Source: Coleophoma eucalyptorum (taxonomy: Eukaryota > Ascomycota > Leotiomycetes > Helotiales > Dermateaceae). From it: 64,000 bases of DNA. Positions 45,698-57,034 of the stretch are shown here, one piece after another; position 1 is the stretch's first letter, and every line of letters begins with the position of its first letter. Under the pieces are notes generated by a model. That model did not search any database. It saw only the letters and a program-made list of their open reading frames with translations, and was not told the DNA's origin. Where the stretch lies: NCBI GenBank assembly GCA_026120035.1, contig JALRME010000022.1, positions 558,001 through 622,000 on the forward strand, in the 5' to 3' direction. A program made the position numbers and the translations under genes.

Positions 45698-47700
45698 TTA
45701 TCGCTGAAATACTGTTCCAGATCTCGGAGTATTGACCCTCCCTACTTCAGCTAACTGTAATGAGGTCTTGATTTCCCCGTCTGTGGCTAAATATCCGGCT
45801 CCATATATGACATTCGTATTTTTCACTCGCTCAACGAGGTCTGTGATGGTTTCATTTGAATTAGAATCTGCAAGAAGGGGGGCCTGGAAGGCCTTTGCCG
45901 TTTCTAACGGCGAGAGCGTTGTAGGGCGGCCTATCGTCCACCAGCCTCGGAACCTGTATTACCATTGCCTAGAAGTAAGCCACTGAGCGTAATTTGAAGT
46001 TTCCCCTATATAGGGAGGCATAGAGGTTTTGCGACTTACGTTGGAGTAACACTGAAGATTGCTAGCAACATAACACCTGCCGCGGCTCCCAAATACTCAT
46101 ATTTCGTGTGATAATAGTTCTCTTCGAATGTATAGGTGGCTGAAACAGGTCTCACGCTGGTATAGTTTGTACCATTAAAGAGAACAGGAGCCACGAGAGT
46201 CGCATTTTCCGCAGCTTTCAGCGCGAGACGAAACATGATCTCATGGTATGCAGCTAAGATGTCGCTCATGGGATCGCGCCATACGTAACCCTCGTACTGC
46301 ATGACGTCCCAATTAGGATTCACAGCATGCGACCATGTAAAAGCGTTTAGGCCATACAAGCTGAAGAGTGCAAGAGCACCGTTGGCAACCATAGACACAT
46401 TGGCATAAAATGGGCCTTCGGTAGGGTTGTCCCCAAAGCCAAGGTTCCCCAATAGTTTGAATCCCCCTAGAGTAGTTGGGCCAGTTGATAAGTAGCTAGA
46501 AGTAGTACGAGGAACTGGTAGATCTCCAAGCACATCAGGATTTGTTCCAATAGGCAAAGCCAGGGTTGTTGTGCTATTTACCAATTGGAGAGGATATGAG
46601 ACTATTGCTAGGGAAAGATTGCAAGACCGATTAACGATAACAAGCGGGTCAGCATTGTTATCAGCCCAACCAGCTGTTATGTTCAGGGTTTCAATTGCTC
46701 CCTCTTTCGTGGTGCCACTTATTGCCTGCCAATTGGTCTGGGAATAAAACTGGAGCTGTCGGCGGGTATCACTGTAGTCATCTATGTCCCATGTGGTGTT
46801 TGTATCTGGAGCACAGGAGACTTCAAAGCCAACACCCGGCACAGCAGCAGTGCAGGATCCTGGACACCCCTCAAAGCCACTGGTAATGGAAATGCGGTTC
46901 GAGTATTCATTGAAGGTGTTGGAGAAAGGGACAGTAGGCGTTGTCGGAGTTCGAAATTCTCCCGTGATATCGGCCGTATAACCTGACGGAAGATTCATAG
47001 CAAGAGCTGCTCTGAGTGATATCTCTCTCGAAACTTCCCTCGTCAAAGGTCTAGGAGATGCCCTCTGAAGAAGTGGGCCTTCGATTGCAGCGAGGGAAAC
47101 TAGTACCGTGGCAGCAGACAAGAAGTTAAAATGTCGCCCCGCAGTCATTGCTGGCCACAGCCGGGTGCCATAATCCCAATACCGATGCGCATCCGCGAGA
47201 GGTGCGCCACTGAGCATGCGATTCCACCATGAAATATTAAGGCCACTGGAGAGTGCGAGACGTAAACAGGCGGTTGACACTGCGGATAAAATAGCAAGGA
47301 TCACCGAAGGCGCGACTTTCCAATTTGCAACTGCCTCTTGATTTGATACGACTAGAACCGATGCGCTAGCAATGGTAGAACACAGGACAAGCAATAAACT
47401 GCAAATTCCAACCCAGGGAACATGTTGAAAATAACCTGTCTCCCAAGGCTGCATCGAACAGCCAGAGTTTAGTAAAGATGTCGAAGCTTTAGTTGTCTTG
47501 GGGTTTGAATTCCCTTGTATCCATGAGTTAGGTGTCTCTCCTTCCGGAATGTTGTCTTTGGACGCTGTTAAAGGTTGTCGAGAGGTATCGTCGAAGGAGG
47601 TGAAAGACGGCGGCGGTGCCAATTCTTCCGGTGGGAACGAAGAACGGCTCTCTTCGTCATGCAGGGATAAAGAGACTAGATGATAACGGTCCTGGGTCAT
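45698..47700 (-). CDS. DUF3176-family multi-spanning membrane protein
   Basis: Fungal membrane protein of unknown function. The start at MTQDRYHLVSL (47700) is preferred over an in-frame upstream ATG at 47856. A Pro/Ser-rich N-terminus leads to CSMQPWETGYFQHVPWVGICSLL and helix pairs through VAPSVILAILSAVSTACLRLAL and ISWWNRMLSGAPLADAHRYW, the DUF3176 signature region. A large luminal or extracellular part follows, with many N-glycosylation sites (NITAGW, NRSCNLS, NATLVA, NGTNYTS) and cysteines in FEGCPGSCTAAV, then a last helix AAAGVMLLAIFSV. An intron after VTPT (donor 46036) joins FRGWWTIGRPTTLSPLETAKAF, and the frame ends at 45698. Family recognised with good confidence; biochemical role not known. 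Confidence 0.8.
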
Positions 47701-49159
47701 ATTTTCGATGTCGTGAACGGTATAGTAGTAAGAAGCAAGAGGCCCTAGGGATTCCAAAACCCATGGAGCATTATATGCTAAAACAATGATTTTTCGTCGA
47801 AGCGGCAATGGGGGTAAAATACGTGAATGGGACTCGCTTACAATGAAGATCACCAACTAAGCCTCACCACCATACTTCTCTGCCAGCCTTGGCTGCAGAT
47901 GCTCCACGCATATCATAGAGGTTGTAGACGTGTCGGTGGAGGTGAGTCAAAGGATTTGAAAGTTTGTTTGGCCTGCTGGTAAACCAAAGACAGCTTTAGA
48001 AGAGTCTAGGCTGGAATTATAAGGTTCACTTCTTCAAAAACATGTCAGAAGACTCTCCCTTCGTTCTAGCCCAATAACCCTGCATACACTGCCTTGCCGT
48101 CAGTCGATATGCCTCAGCCTCTTAAATGATCTGTCGCCTCGGAGACAGTAGCTACGATTGGATGGCTGCAGAATGAACAAATCAAGTTCTTGAACATGCC
48201 GTCCCCCTTAATTTCGCCTCGCATGCTGTGTGTCTTCTCTTATGTACTATGTTTGTTCCCGATTGGGGAAATGTGTTTCCTAATTGGGTAAATGGTCGTA
48301 GTTGTGACTAGCGGTGGCTGAATCCTGCCCGGCGTCAAAAAATGCCCTGCGAGTGTGGCGCGATCGCTTATGTTAAGACTCAAGGCCAGCACTGGTGCCA
48401 GGACCGTCTATTGCTCAGAGCTTCCATTACAAGGGCAATTGCGAATATTGAACAAATTCCCACAAATCCAAAGCCACCAAGAATAACCCAACAGCCACAC
48501 GCGATATACTAGGCTTCTAGCCGGCGTTGTTAATCATTCTTGATCTTGTTTGTGCACTTACACAACTAAAGGAAACAAAACAAACTAATATATCGACAAG
48601 CAGATTTAAAAGCTCTCAAAAACCATATTTTTTCATTTGAAAGTTCAAGTAAGTAGAAGTTACACGTCTAATTTGGTCAAATTAACTATAGAGTTGTGAC
48701 GCTTGTATCAGTTCAAAGAGGCATTGTATTTCGGTGGTCCTCAATCTTAAGCTGTTTGGTGTCACTTATTTTTTCGGCTGCGTGTCTACCCCAATATTGA
48801 AAACAATCTGTGTTACTTGGTCTCCAGATATTGCGGTACCATGATGGAACTGGATCAATCTAGTCGGCCGGAAGGCTCTCGGGATGATCCGCTCCGTTTA
48901 GGTAACAGTTCGGGATGGTTCCGATGTCTGTGGCGATGTTATGTATGTTAAGGAATTCACCTGATTCATAGCCATAGCAAAAGGAGCACTGTAGTGGATT
49001 GAAATGTGTATGATGTTATCATAATTTTAATATTAAGGAACATTAGGGCACCTCTTTCAACTCTACGTCGAGAAAATTTGCGTGTCTATTAATTTTACAC
49101 TAGGAGCCATCATCTTCCATAAACACCACTCAACTCAATTTTACTCTTGCGGATACATA
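47701..49159. other. Long intergenic region, no gene seen
   Basis: About 1.4 kb with no supported frame. Divergent promoter space between the DUF3176 gene and the P450 pseudogene, AT-rich towards 48600. Confidence 0.35.
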
Positions 49160-50720
49160 ATGATCGAGAATTTTCTTAGCACTATGTTGGTCCACAACGG
49201 TCTTACTATCCCAGGGACTGTACTGGTCTTTCTAGGAGTTATTGCACTAGCAATCATTGAATTTTTCAAGCCTGTTGGCAAGCGTGGAAGAAATACACGA
49301 CTACCACCTGGCCCAAAAGGAGATGTCCTTTTTGGTAGTCTACGTGTGTTGAAGAATGCACGAGACGATCCGGATAATAGATGGGTAATTTCCACTCGGC
49401 TGACTGGAATTATATCATACGGCTAAAATCACGTAGTTAAAATCTTTAGGTCAACATGGCGAAATGGCGACCGTACATCTTGGCTCCAAGACTTGAATAC
49501 TTCTAAACTCCAATCGAGTCGTAGACGAAATCATTGCTAAACGAGGCTCTGCAACAAACGGTCGCTCACCAATGCCTATTGCTAGTGGTATAGTTAGCCG
49601 CTATGGACGGTCATTATTGTTACCTCCATCGGGTTGGACTGAAAGACGACGCGTCATGCACCCTCTTCTCAGTGGCTCGACACTCCAACGGTACGGCGAA
49701 TGGCAAGAGTTGGAAAGTATGCAATTGCTTACGGAGTACCTTAAGCAACCGCATCGGTGGCATCGTCACCATTATCGCTATGCAAACTCTATTGTCCATC
49801 GAATTGCGCTTGGCCAACGACTAGTCAAGTCTACCAAAGAATTGGAAGATCTCCAGAATGTTGTTACATTCTTTCTGGGAAGCATAGGCTCCAGTGTGGT
49901 TGATTGGTTTCCAGATCTTGACAGACTTCCGAGATCCTTGCAACCTTGGAGAAAGCATTGGGAAAAACTAGGCAACTGGAACTACGATGTATACAACTCC
50001 TGGTGGAAGCCGATTAAACAGGAGATCAAAAATGGGACGGCTCCCCCTTCCTTTGTCCGTGACACCCTACTTCACGAAGACACAAAGTACACGGGAAATG
50101 ATCAAGACGCAATGTATGTTGCTATGCAGCTGATCGAAGCAGGGAGTGATACCACACGAGAGGCCCTTAATATTTTTGTTATGGCAGTACTTAGCTACCC
50201 AGATGCATTCATGAAAGCGAGAGCTGCTGTTGATGAACTCTGCGGCTCTAACGCTGAAAGGCTTCCTACACTGGCTGATATGGAGGAGTTGCCATGCATC
50301 TGCGCCATGATCAAAGAAGTATTAAGATGGAGGCCAATATTTATCCTAACACCGGATCATACATCCACGAAAGCGATTGATTTTGAAGGCTATCATTTCC
50401 CAGAGGGCGTTGGATTTGTCATTAATGAGACCCTCGTATGCAATGAATGCGAAGAATCCGAGGTGTTTAAGCCCGAGCGATGGTTGGACGGACATGAAAT
50501 GGATGTAGCACATGGGCTGTGGCAATTCGGTGGAGGAAGAAGAATCTGTGCTGGATATCGACTTGCACAGCGGGGATTGTATATCAACATTGCTCGTCTG
50601 GTCTATTGTTACGACTTTGCTGCTGTAGGTGCATTCCACCCGTATTGCACGGGAATTCCACTTAAAATATATGCTGACATGGGTGGTAAAGAGTGGAGAG
50701 CTGGACTCAAGAATACTTAA
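49160..50720 (+). pseudogene. Cytochrome P450 with one in-frame stop
   Basis: Microsomal P450 of about 500 residues. Exon 1 has a membrane anchor (VLVFLGVIALAIIEFF) and RLPPGPKGDVLFGSL. A 52-nt intron (donor 49385, branch CTGAC, acceptor CACGTAG at 49436) joins NRW to LKSLGQHGEMATVHLGSKT. Then TGA at 49494-49496 stands where the family has Trp, before ILLNSNRVVDEIIAKRGS. All other hallmarks follow intact: I-helix AGSDTT, ExxR in KEVLRWRP, PERW and the heme loop FGGGRRICAG. A single point change (TGG to TGA) would explain the break. It could be a null allele, a young pseudogene or a base-call error. It would use NADPH-P450 reductase at the ER. Same strand as the alcohol-oxidase fragment and SDR that follow. 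Confidence 0.85.
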
Positions 50721-51903
50721 TCATCACAAGACAGATGAACCTTTTCCGGTAACGGTTACAATAAGAAGTTCAAAGCATGAGAAACTTGTCCTAGATGAAG
50801 CACTGAAGGCTGATGTGTTACAATATTGTTCCAGCGCGGTGTGAAAGGAGACAGATATTGTTCAAATTGTATCCAATCAGCTATTAGAGTCAACTACCAC
50901 AATTAACATTGATATTTCTGCCACTTTCCACATTCTTTCAAAAGAAGGCTCCTCAAAAAAATACCATAGATGGTATGTATTGCGGGCCAGTCAAGCTCTA
51001 ACGGAACGGAACCGGAACCCGAATAATGGCCGTATACTAATACTGAACTACTACTACTGAACCATTAATCCCATGAATCAGACCAAAAGGTGTCCTGTGC
51101 AGTAATATTACTCCTGGCTAACCAGAATTCTGCCTTCTGCACAATTACTCAGATGTCTGGTTGCCCAGATATGTAGAACACAGACATGTAAACGGTTGAG
51201 GTCTCACAACTTACGATATATAGAATTAAGGAACAATCAACTTTGAATCCTAATTAGGCAATAGTCCTAATTCAAAATTGAAGGCTCAATTCAGTGTTGC
51301 ACATGCATCACAAGAGACCCCCAGCCCCTGGCTAATGACCATGACCAAATAGAGATATACTTTCTACGGCAAACGAGAAAATCTTGATTTATTTTATCCT
51401 AACCTAAGGGTGGTGCAAATTTCTGCCTTCTTCCAGGATATAAATTCATGCCAAAATAGTATTGATCGTATTAATGATGATGTGGAATGATCCAATAGTA
51501 TCGTTCCTCTTGTATGCCAAGTTCCGTATGCCATCCGAGATTCCGAAAGTACCTGCAGAGGCCTGCAATCATTTGAAATAAGTGAAACCTTCTTACATCT
51601 TCTATTATTAATCCCATTGAATGCGGAATGAAAGCAGTTGGTGGTACTGTGAAATTGTCGTGCAGAGTCTTCCTTATACAGAGAATACAGGTTTGTTGCA
51701 TTTACCTTTTACGCGAAGTCCCGGACACACAAGTTAAACTGAACTAGAGCAGAGGTGGTGTCCTACTCCCTACCTTCTGACCGGAAAGGCCCAACGCTAA
51801 ATGAAAAGTGTTCTATATATTTCCTTTCCACTGCACATGAATCTTAGTAGTTGTACAATACAGAGATACTTTTCTTTCAGCGAAAATATCTATCCGTTCA
51901 ATC
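50721..51903. other. Intergenic, no gene seen
   Basis: About 1.2 kb, AT-rich. A minus-strand frame at 51471-51701 has no recognisable features. Confidence 0.35.
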
Positions 51904-52602
51904 ATGGCCTCCATTTATGACTCTGCTGTAACGCGTTATCCATACAATAGAGAGCAATTACAGAGTCTTCTAGCTTTTGCAGACACTATTATTCCATCAA
52001 TGCGTGTCTCAAAGATTTTTGACCAGCCTTCACAGCTTACAATATCGCCCGAACGGGCCCATGCACTGGAGTTAAATGCTCGCAAGAATGTGTCTGAATA
52101 CCCGTCGAAAGAAATTATCGAGGATTATTTTGCTGAAAGTGCATCGGCGGTTTCTACTGAGCTACTGAAGAGGGTGCTAGTTGACTATATTCACGAGGAC
52201 GCCCGGAGCAGGATGGGCTTCCTTTTAAAGCTACTAGGGTATGAATCACTATATCGATCAAGGGTTACTTACAACAGATTCAGCAATAGGATTGGCTGTC
52301 TGATTACTACTGGTTCTATGACTCTGTTTCATAAGCAGCCTCCATATATTCGCGAAAGCATCCTACGGAGATGGTCGGTATCTCAAATCTCGCCGCTCCG
52401 CGATGCATTCTATTCACTCTCCTTCCTACCTCGGCCGTTGATTATGGAATTATTCAACATTGCCGGTAAGAATACGGTACTCCTCCGAAACACGACTTTG
52501 GCGGAACGGAGCTTCGGCAAGACCGGAATGTGTACCAACGGCAAGTCATGTAGCGTGGAACCACACGGCGGTCAGGAGACAATCACAGTAATGCTGCAGT
52601 AG
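51904..52602 (+). pseudogene. 5' fragment of a long-chain fatty alcohol oxidase (GMC-type)
   Basis: The N-terminal domain of fungal long-chain alcohol oxidase is recognisable: LLAFADTIIPSM, ELLKRVLVDYIHEDARSRMGFLLKLL, GCLITTGSMTLFHKQP and RESILRRWSVSQISPLRDAFYSL. A 40-odd-nt intron (GTATGA donor near 52240, CAACAG acceptor) gives LLGFSNRIG, as in the family. After about 190 residues similarity stops. The FAD-binding motif (GSGCGG type) and the catalytic GMC domains are absent, since the SDR gene begins only 125 bp further on. Normal length is about 740 residues, so this is a truncated remnant. The last 45 residues are unrelated read-through. Confidence 0.75.
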
Positions 52603-52727
52603 CATATGAAACATTTGACTGACCTTAAAATCAATAAGAAGTCAACTTTAGGACTTTCTTCAGTTACAATATTGCTTAAGCTTGTCAAAATCCCATATCG
52701 CCTCCAATGGTCGCCAACACATTTCAG

Positions 52728-53968
52728 ATGCCACCTCGCAGACTTATCCCTCGTGAAGGGCTCTACATTGACCCTTTGGCAAAAGTAATCAGCCAATCAT
52801 TTTTGAATCCTCTGCTGATGTTTATGGTCCATTGGCTACTTACCTATGCTCGCAAAACAACACCGCTCTCGCTTTTAGCAACTCTCAATCCTACCTATTA
52901 TTTCTTCAACTAACGAAGATTCTATCCATTATTGGGGCCATTTTTTGGACAAACCAATATTTAAATTTGATGGCAAATAATAATTTTACACTTTCCGAAA
53001 GATGGGACCCAAAGAGAGAAATTGCGCTTGTTACGGGAGGGAGTAGTGGCATTGGATCAAGTGTTGCTCGGCGACTTCCAAGAGAAGTTACCCGAGTCGT
53101 CATTATCGACATTGTGCCTTTGACTTTTAGAGATCGTAAGTTTAGGAAGTTGCACAGTTTCTGAGGCTTTTTGGACTGATGTGAGTTGAAGATCATAATA
53201 TTACATACTTTCAATGTGATCTTAGCAACATGGAACAAATCAAGGAAGTAGCAGCACGGATTAGGGACGCAGTTGGAAATCCCACTGTTTTGAGTAAAGC
53301 TTTGCACGCCGAAATGAGAGATGATATGCTAATATGCATTTAGTTAATAATGCAGGACTATTAAGTGGCTTTACCATCGCAGAGGGAACCTATTACGATA
53401 ATGATCTGACTATTCGTATTAGCCTTCTCGCCGCCTTTCTGATGTGCAAGGAAGTTCTCCCAGACATGATCCAGAAGAACCACGGTCATATATTTCACGT
53501 TTCTTCAATGAGTGCACTAATTGCTCCTGCGGAACTGGCAGACTATGCAGCTACAAAAGCAGGTCTTTGTGCGTTACACGAGGTATTCAAGTTTAACAAC
53601 TCTTCATTTGCTCAACACTAATATCTAGCCTGCAGACTCTTGGACTTGAGCTCAAATTTCGACACAAAGCACCTTTAGTACGAACCTCGCTCATCGTATT
53701 GAGTTTTACAAAGACTCCATTATTCAAAGCAGAAACAAACCAGAATCCTTTCATATGTCCACTGCTTGATGTCGATACTGTTGCTGATGCCATTATCGAT
53801 ACAATCAACCGTGGATATGGTCGAACAATTTTCATGCCCGGTATAATGAGATATATTGCGTGCATTGTAAGTGCTATCTTCCCAAAGTTCAACTTTCTTC
53901 ACGCAGCGCTGAGAAGCCATAATTTCATAGAGAGGGAGCTCCAGACTGGATCTGGATCCAACATTTAA
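52728..53968 (+). CDS. Short-chain dehydrogenase of the retinol-dehydrogenase-like (16C) type, possibly frameshifted
   Basis: Membrane-anchored SDR. The N-terminus MPPRRLIPREGLYIDPLAK and hydrophobic stretch NPLLMFMVHWLL match the family. The frame then changes between about 52850 and 52900, to LQLTKILSIIGAIFWTNQYL, with no GT-AG intron to explain it. After the shift come WDPKREIALVTGGSSGIG (cofactor site), CDLSNMEQI, NNAGLLSGFTI, the catalytic SSMSAL serine and YAATKAG tyrosine-lysine, then TKTPLF and a C-terminal hydrophobic tail. Three GT-AG introns (after RD at about 53133, at the NNAG site and after LHE) keep frame. Likely ER-bound oxidation of lipid alcohols. The frameshift leaves function uncertain. 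Neighbouring P450 and alcohol-oxidase genes are also broken. Confidence 0.72.
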
Positions 53969-54838
53969 TAAGGAACGGTACGGAGGACTTGAAGGTGGAA
54001 TTTCGAGGCAGACAAGTTATCAATGCTAAGACGGGTTTGCTAGAGTGAATATCTGGAAATCTATAACTGAATATGGCAACTGTACGTCGGCTAACATGCT
54101 ATTCGATAAGAGACAGAGAAATAATGGATTCGAGGTAAGGATATACCAGAAAATAAACTCAGTTGATCGCTGCCAGCACCCTATTTCCAACAATCGCATC
54201 AGTTATCACTAAGTGTGAGGCTTCAAGAATGGATGACTGCTTGCATGTTTGTAGCAGGATTGCTTTGGTGATGAAGGTTCGAATGCGATTGTGGCTGGCG
54301 CAGTTCATCCGGAGCTGTGATCTAGGCATTCGTATCTAGTATTCTATTTCTTGCTCAACCAAGCCTTGTATTTAAGATGGCCCAAGTCTTCCATTTATGC
54401 TTTAAATACCATATTTCCGTAATAGAAGAAGTAGTACCTCTTTAAACACTTTTCTATTATCAACTTTCATAGTTTGAAGAGGTAGAAAGGTAGCTATAAA
54501 CCATGTGAATAATTCTGCAATTGGCTCTACATGCATGCCTTTTAGGACATATAGCTAAGTATACCTTAAAAAGTGATCTTTGATATATAATAGCTAGTTC
54601 TATTGACCAGATAGCTCATGCCTTATATTAGTAAGATCAACTTTCACCCTTTCCTAAGCTCTCTTGGCAAATGATTAGCTCTAAAGGAGACCTTTTCAAG
54701 ATCATTATCTCCGTCTTGATCGGGATTAATCATGAAATCAAGATCGGTTGTATGTTCCCATAACTTAGGTTTGGACGTTATTCAATAAGGGTTCTGATTA
54801 TTTATAACTTGTGGAAATATTCTATTCTTGATACTTGA
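53969..54838. other. Intergenic, no gene seen
   Basis: AT-rich 870-bp spacer between convergent genes. No supported frame. Confidence 0.35.
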
Positions 54839-55875
54839 TTAGAACGAAACCCAACGTAATCTTTTAGACCCCATCTGTTCCTCTGATGTTTGACTAAAGT
54901 CTTCGACTTTAATTCTATTGCTTGAGCGCGCTTGTGTCCTCTCATGAATTACTTTGATCAGTGGATAGTAAGTAGCAAATGAGACTGCAAGCAAGCCAAT
55001 AAATGGTTCTGTTATTTGAGCGAGGAAAATAGCATAGGCTGTGAAAGTATAATCGCCGTCGTCAGTAGCGGTATGCGTCAAAACCAGAGAAGCGATCCCG
55101 GCCCCGCTTGCAAATATCCCCATCCCGAGTAGGCAACCGGTGAGAAACTTTGATCTTTTGTCCATGAGTGAACCTTTAAGAAGGAACCAGGGTAGAAAAC
55201 TGGTGATCCAATCAGCAGCCACTGAAATGATATACTGAAAATAGAGTAGGATGATTGAAACGGTGGATGAGACACAGACGTAGCCTCCGGAGTCGATATA
55301 CTCATTCCAGTAGTAAGGTACCGGGATACAGTAAAAGATATTCAATCTGAAGAGATTGATTACGTTGATAACGCTACTAACAGCCGCAACGCTGTAGAGA
55401 ATCCCTCTCTGCAATGGGGCTGAAGTAATGCGAAGGAATAGCCAGCAGAGCGAGAGCCGTAATGCTATTATGCATAAATAGAAAAGTATTCCTTCAGCAA
55501 ACATATACTAGTTCGAAGTCAGTACAATAGTTAGCAGTAGTATAAAGTTTAGAGTCGTTACTTTGAGCTGGGTCATAAGGTCGTCCTGGGCTATATTATC
55601 TTGATGACTTCCAAATCCATATAAAGACATGCCTACACCGGTGATAGATGCACCGATAAAAAGGACCTTTGGGTCTTAGCTACAAGATTCATCATTGTGT
55701 TGGTAAAACATACTAAACTGAGGATCAATAATATGTCATCGATTCCGAATGACTTTGAAATAAATATTCGAATCCATACCCGTAGTAAAACGGCCACTAA
55801 GGTTAGGATAGGAGTGACAATGCTATATATTAAAAAGTTATACCCACGAGGACTCAGATCCTTGATGGCATACAT
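54839..55875 (-). CDS. Rhodopsin-like seven-helix membrane protein (fungal SAT4/PTH11-related family)
   Basis: Polytopic plasma-membrane protein of the fungal 'integral membrane/rhodopsin' family, relatives of which act as G-protein-linked sensors or sit in metabolite clusters. The start at ATG 55875 gives MYAIKDLSPRGYNFLIYS. Helix 1-2 residues include VAVLLRVWIRIFISKSFGIDDILLI, the typical R-x5-G-x-DD motif. After one or two introns the main exon carries ILFYLCIIALRLSLCWLFLRI, NIFYCIPVPYYWN, ADWITSFLPWFLLKG and KFLTGCLLGMGIFASGAG. The YWN and CIP/PW positions match the family. A cytosolic tail ends RLRWVSF. Family call firm; ligand or role unknown. Confidence 0.8.
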
Positions 55876-56575
55876 TTGAGGTTGAATACAGCACGTTCGG
55901 GGTTTTGACCGGAGACGGATGACGACGCCGTAGATGATTAAGTACTGCAATGGAGCAGCCAAGTCTTAAATACACTTAATCCGTCATGGCTGCGATACTA
56001 TACCTTTCCGGCGTTTAAAGACAACCTCTAGATCGGAATATTTGGTAGTAATCCAATCAGCTCGACGTCTCAAGGGGGGGAGGGGGGCGGTCATGCCAGA
56101 AAAATCAGGCTAGCAATACCGCAACCGGTGAGGGAGGATTCAATTCAGCAGGTTTGCAAAGACTTTTTCCGCACGCTTCGAGAATGATCAAGTCCAGAAT
56201 AAATATTCTACATATACAGACTAGAAGGCCATCTCTCTTCATACGTGTCAACTACAGGAGTCACGAAATCCAGACGGCTGATTTTGGTATTATTGCAGGC
56301 GATTTTCGACTTGCTGACCTTCACACCTCCCAAATGAAAACGGTCCGGCAGGGCGTTGTTGGGCAAAACCAGTCGATTTAGGCCTCAGGCATGAAGCCGG
56401 AGGGAAAACCCCAGCAGGCATCGAGCGCGGATTAACGTAGCTCCCTAGCGGCCGAACTCCGAAATTAGGATTAGCCGAATACCCCGCGGTCTCTCTTCGG
56501 AAACCCTTCTCTCACAGCTTTCAGCCTATTTCGAAGGGATTGCCTCATACCAAAGACAATTTCCTCACACTCAAC
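55876..56575. other. Intergenic with a G-run
   Basis: Contains AAGGGGGGGAGGGGGGCGG near 56072-56091. No supported gene; the last part is the RidA promoter. Confidence 0.35.
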
Positions 56576-57034
56576 ATGGCTGACGACACCAAACCACGCA
56601 CTTTCAACCCCGAAGGCGTCCCCTTACCCCCACCAACCTACAACCAACTCTGCATCACACCCTTAATTCCCGGCTCCGTCGACCTTATCACTCTAGCGGG
56701 GCAAACGGGCTGCGACCCTTCTAGTAACGCAAACCCGCAGACCGTCCCAGAGCAGGCTCCCATCGCTTATCAAAAGATCAAGACGTGCCTCGCTGCTGCA
56801 GGGGCTTACCCTAGAGATATCGTGCAGGTGCGACACTACATCGTGAAAGAAACGGGCAATGCCGAGGTGGACAAACTAGACGTTGTAGACCGTGGGTGGG
56901 GAGACGCTTGGGTCGAGTTTATGGATCGCGAGGCCAGCGGACATAGGCCACCCGATACGGTGGTCGGTGTGGCTTGCTTGGCCAAGAAGGATATTTTATA
57001 TGAGTGTGAAGTCTGGGCTATAGTAAGAAAGTGA
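56576..57034 (+). CDS. RidA/YjgF/UK114-family protein
   Basis: Single-exon, 152 residues from ATG 56576 (an in-frame ATG at 56540 is less likely). The chorismate-mutase-like fold is clear: ITLAGQTGCDP at the start of the barrel, QKIKTCLAAAGAYPRDIVQVRHYIV in the middle and RPPDTVVGVACLAKKDILYECEVWAI at the end. Family members hydrolyse reactive enamine/imine intermediates or act as related hydrolases. The usual arginine of active RidA (in R-P-x-R) is not obvious here; the corresponding segment reads GHRPPDTVV. So it may belong to a non-RidA subfamily. Cytosolic. No functional link to neighbours visible. Confidence 0.85.
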   Translation: MADDTKPRTFNPEGVPLPPPTYNQLCITPLIPGSVDLITLAGQTGCDPSSNANPQTVPEQAPIAYQKIKTCLAAAGAYPRDIVQVRHYIVKETGNAEVDKLDVVDRGWGDAWVEFMDREASGHRPPDTVVGVACLAKKDILYECEVWAIVRK

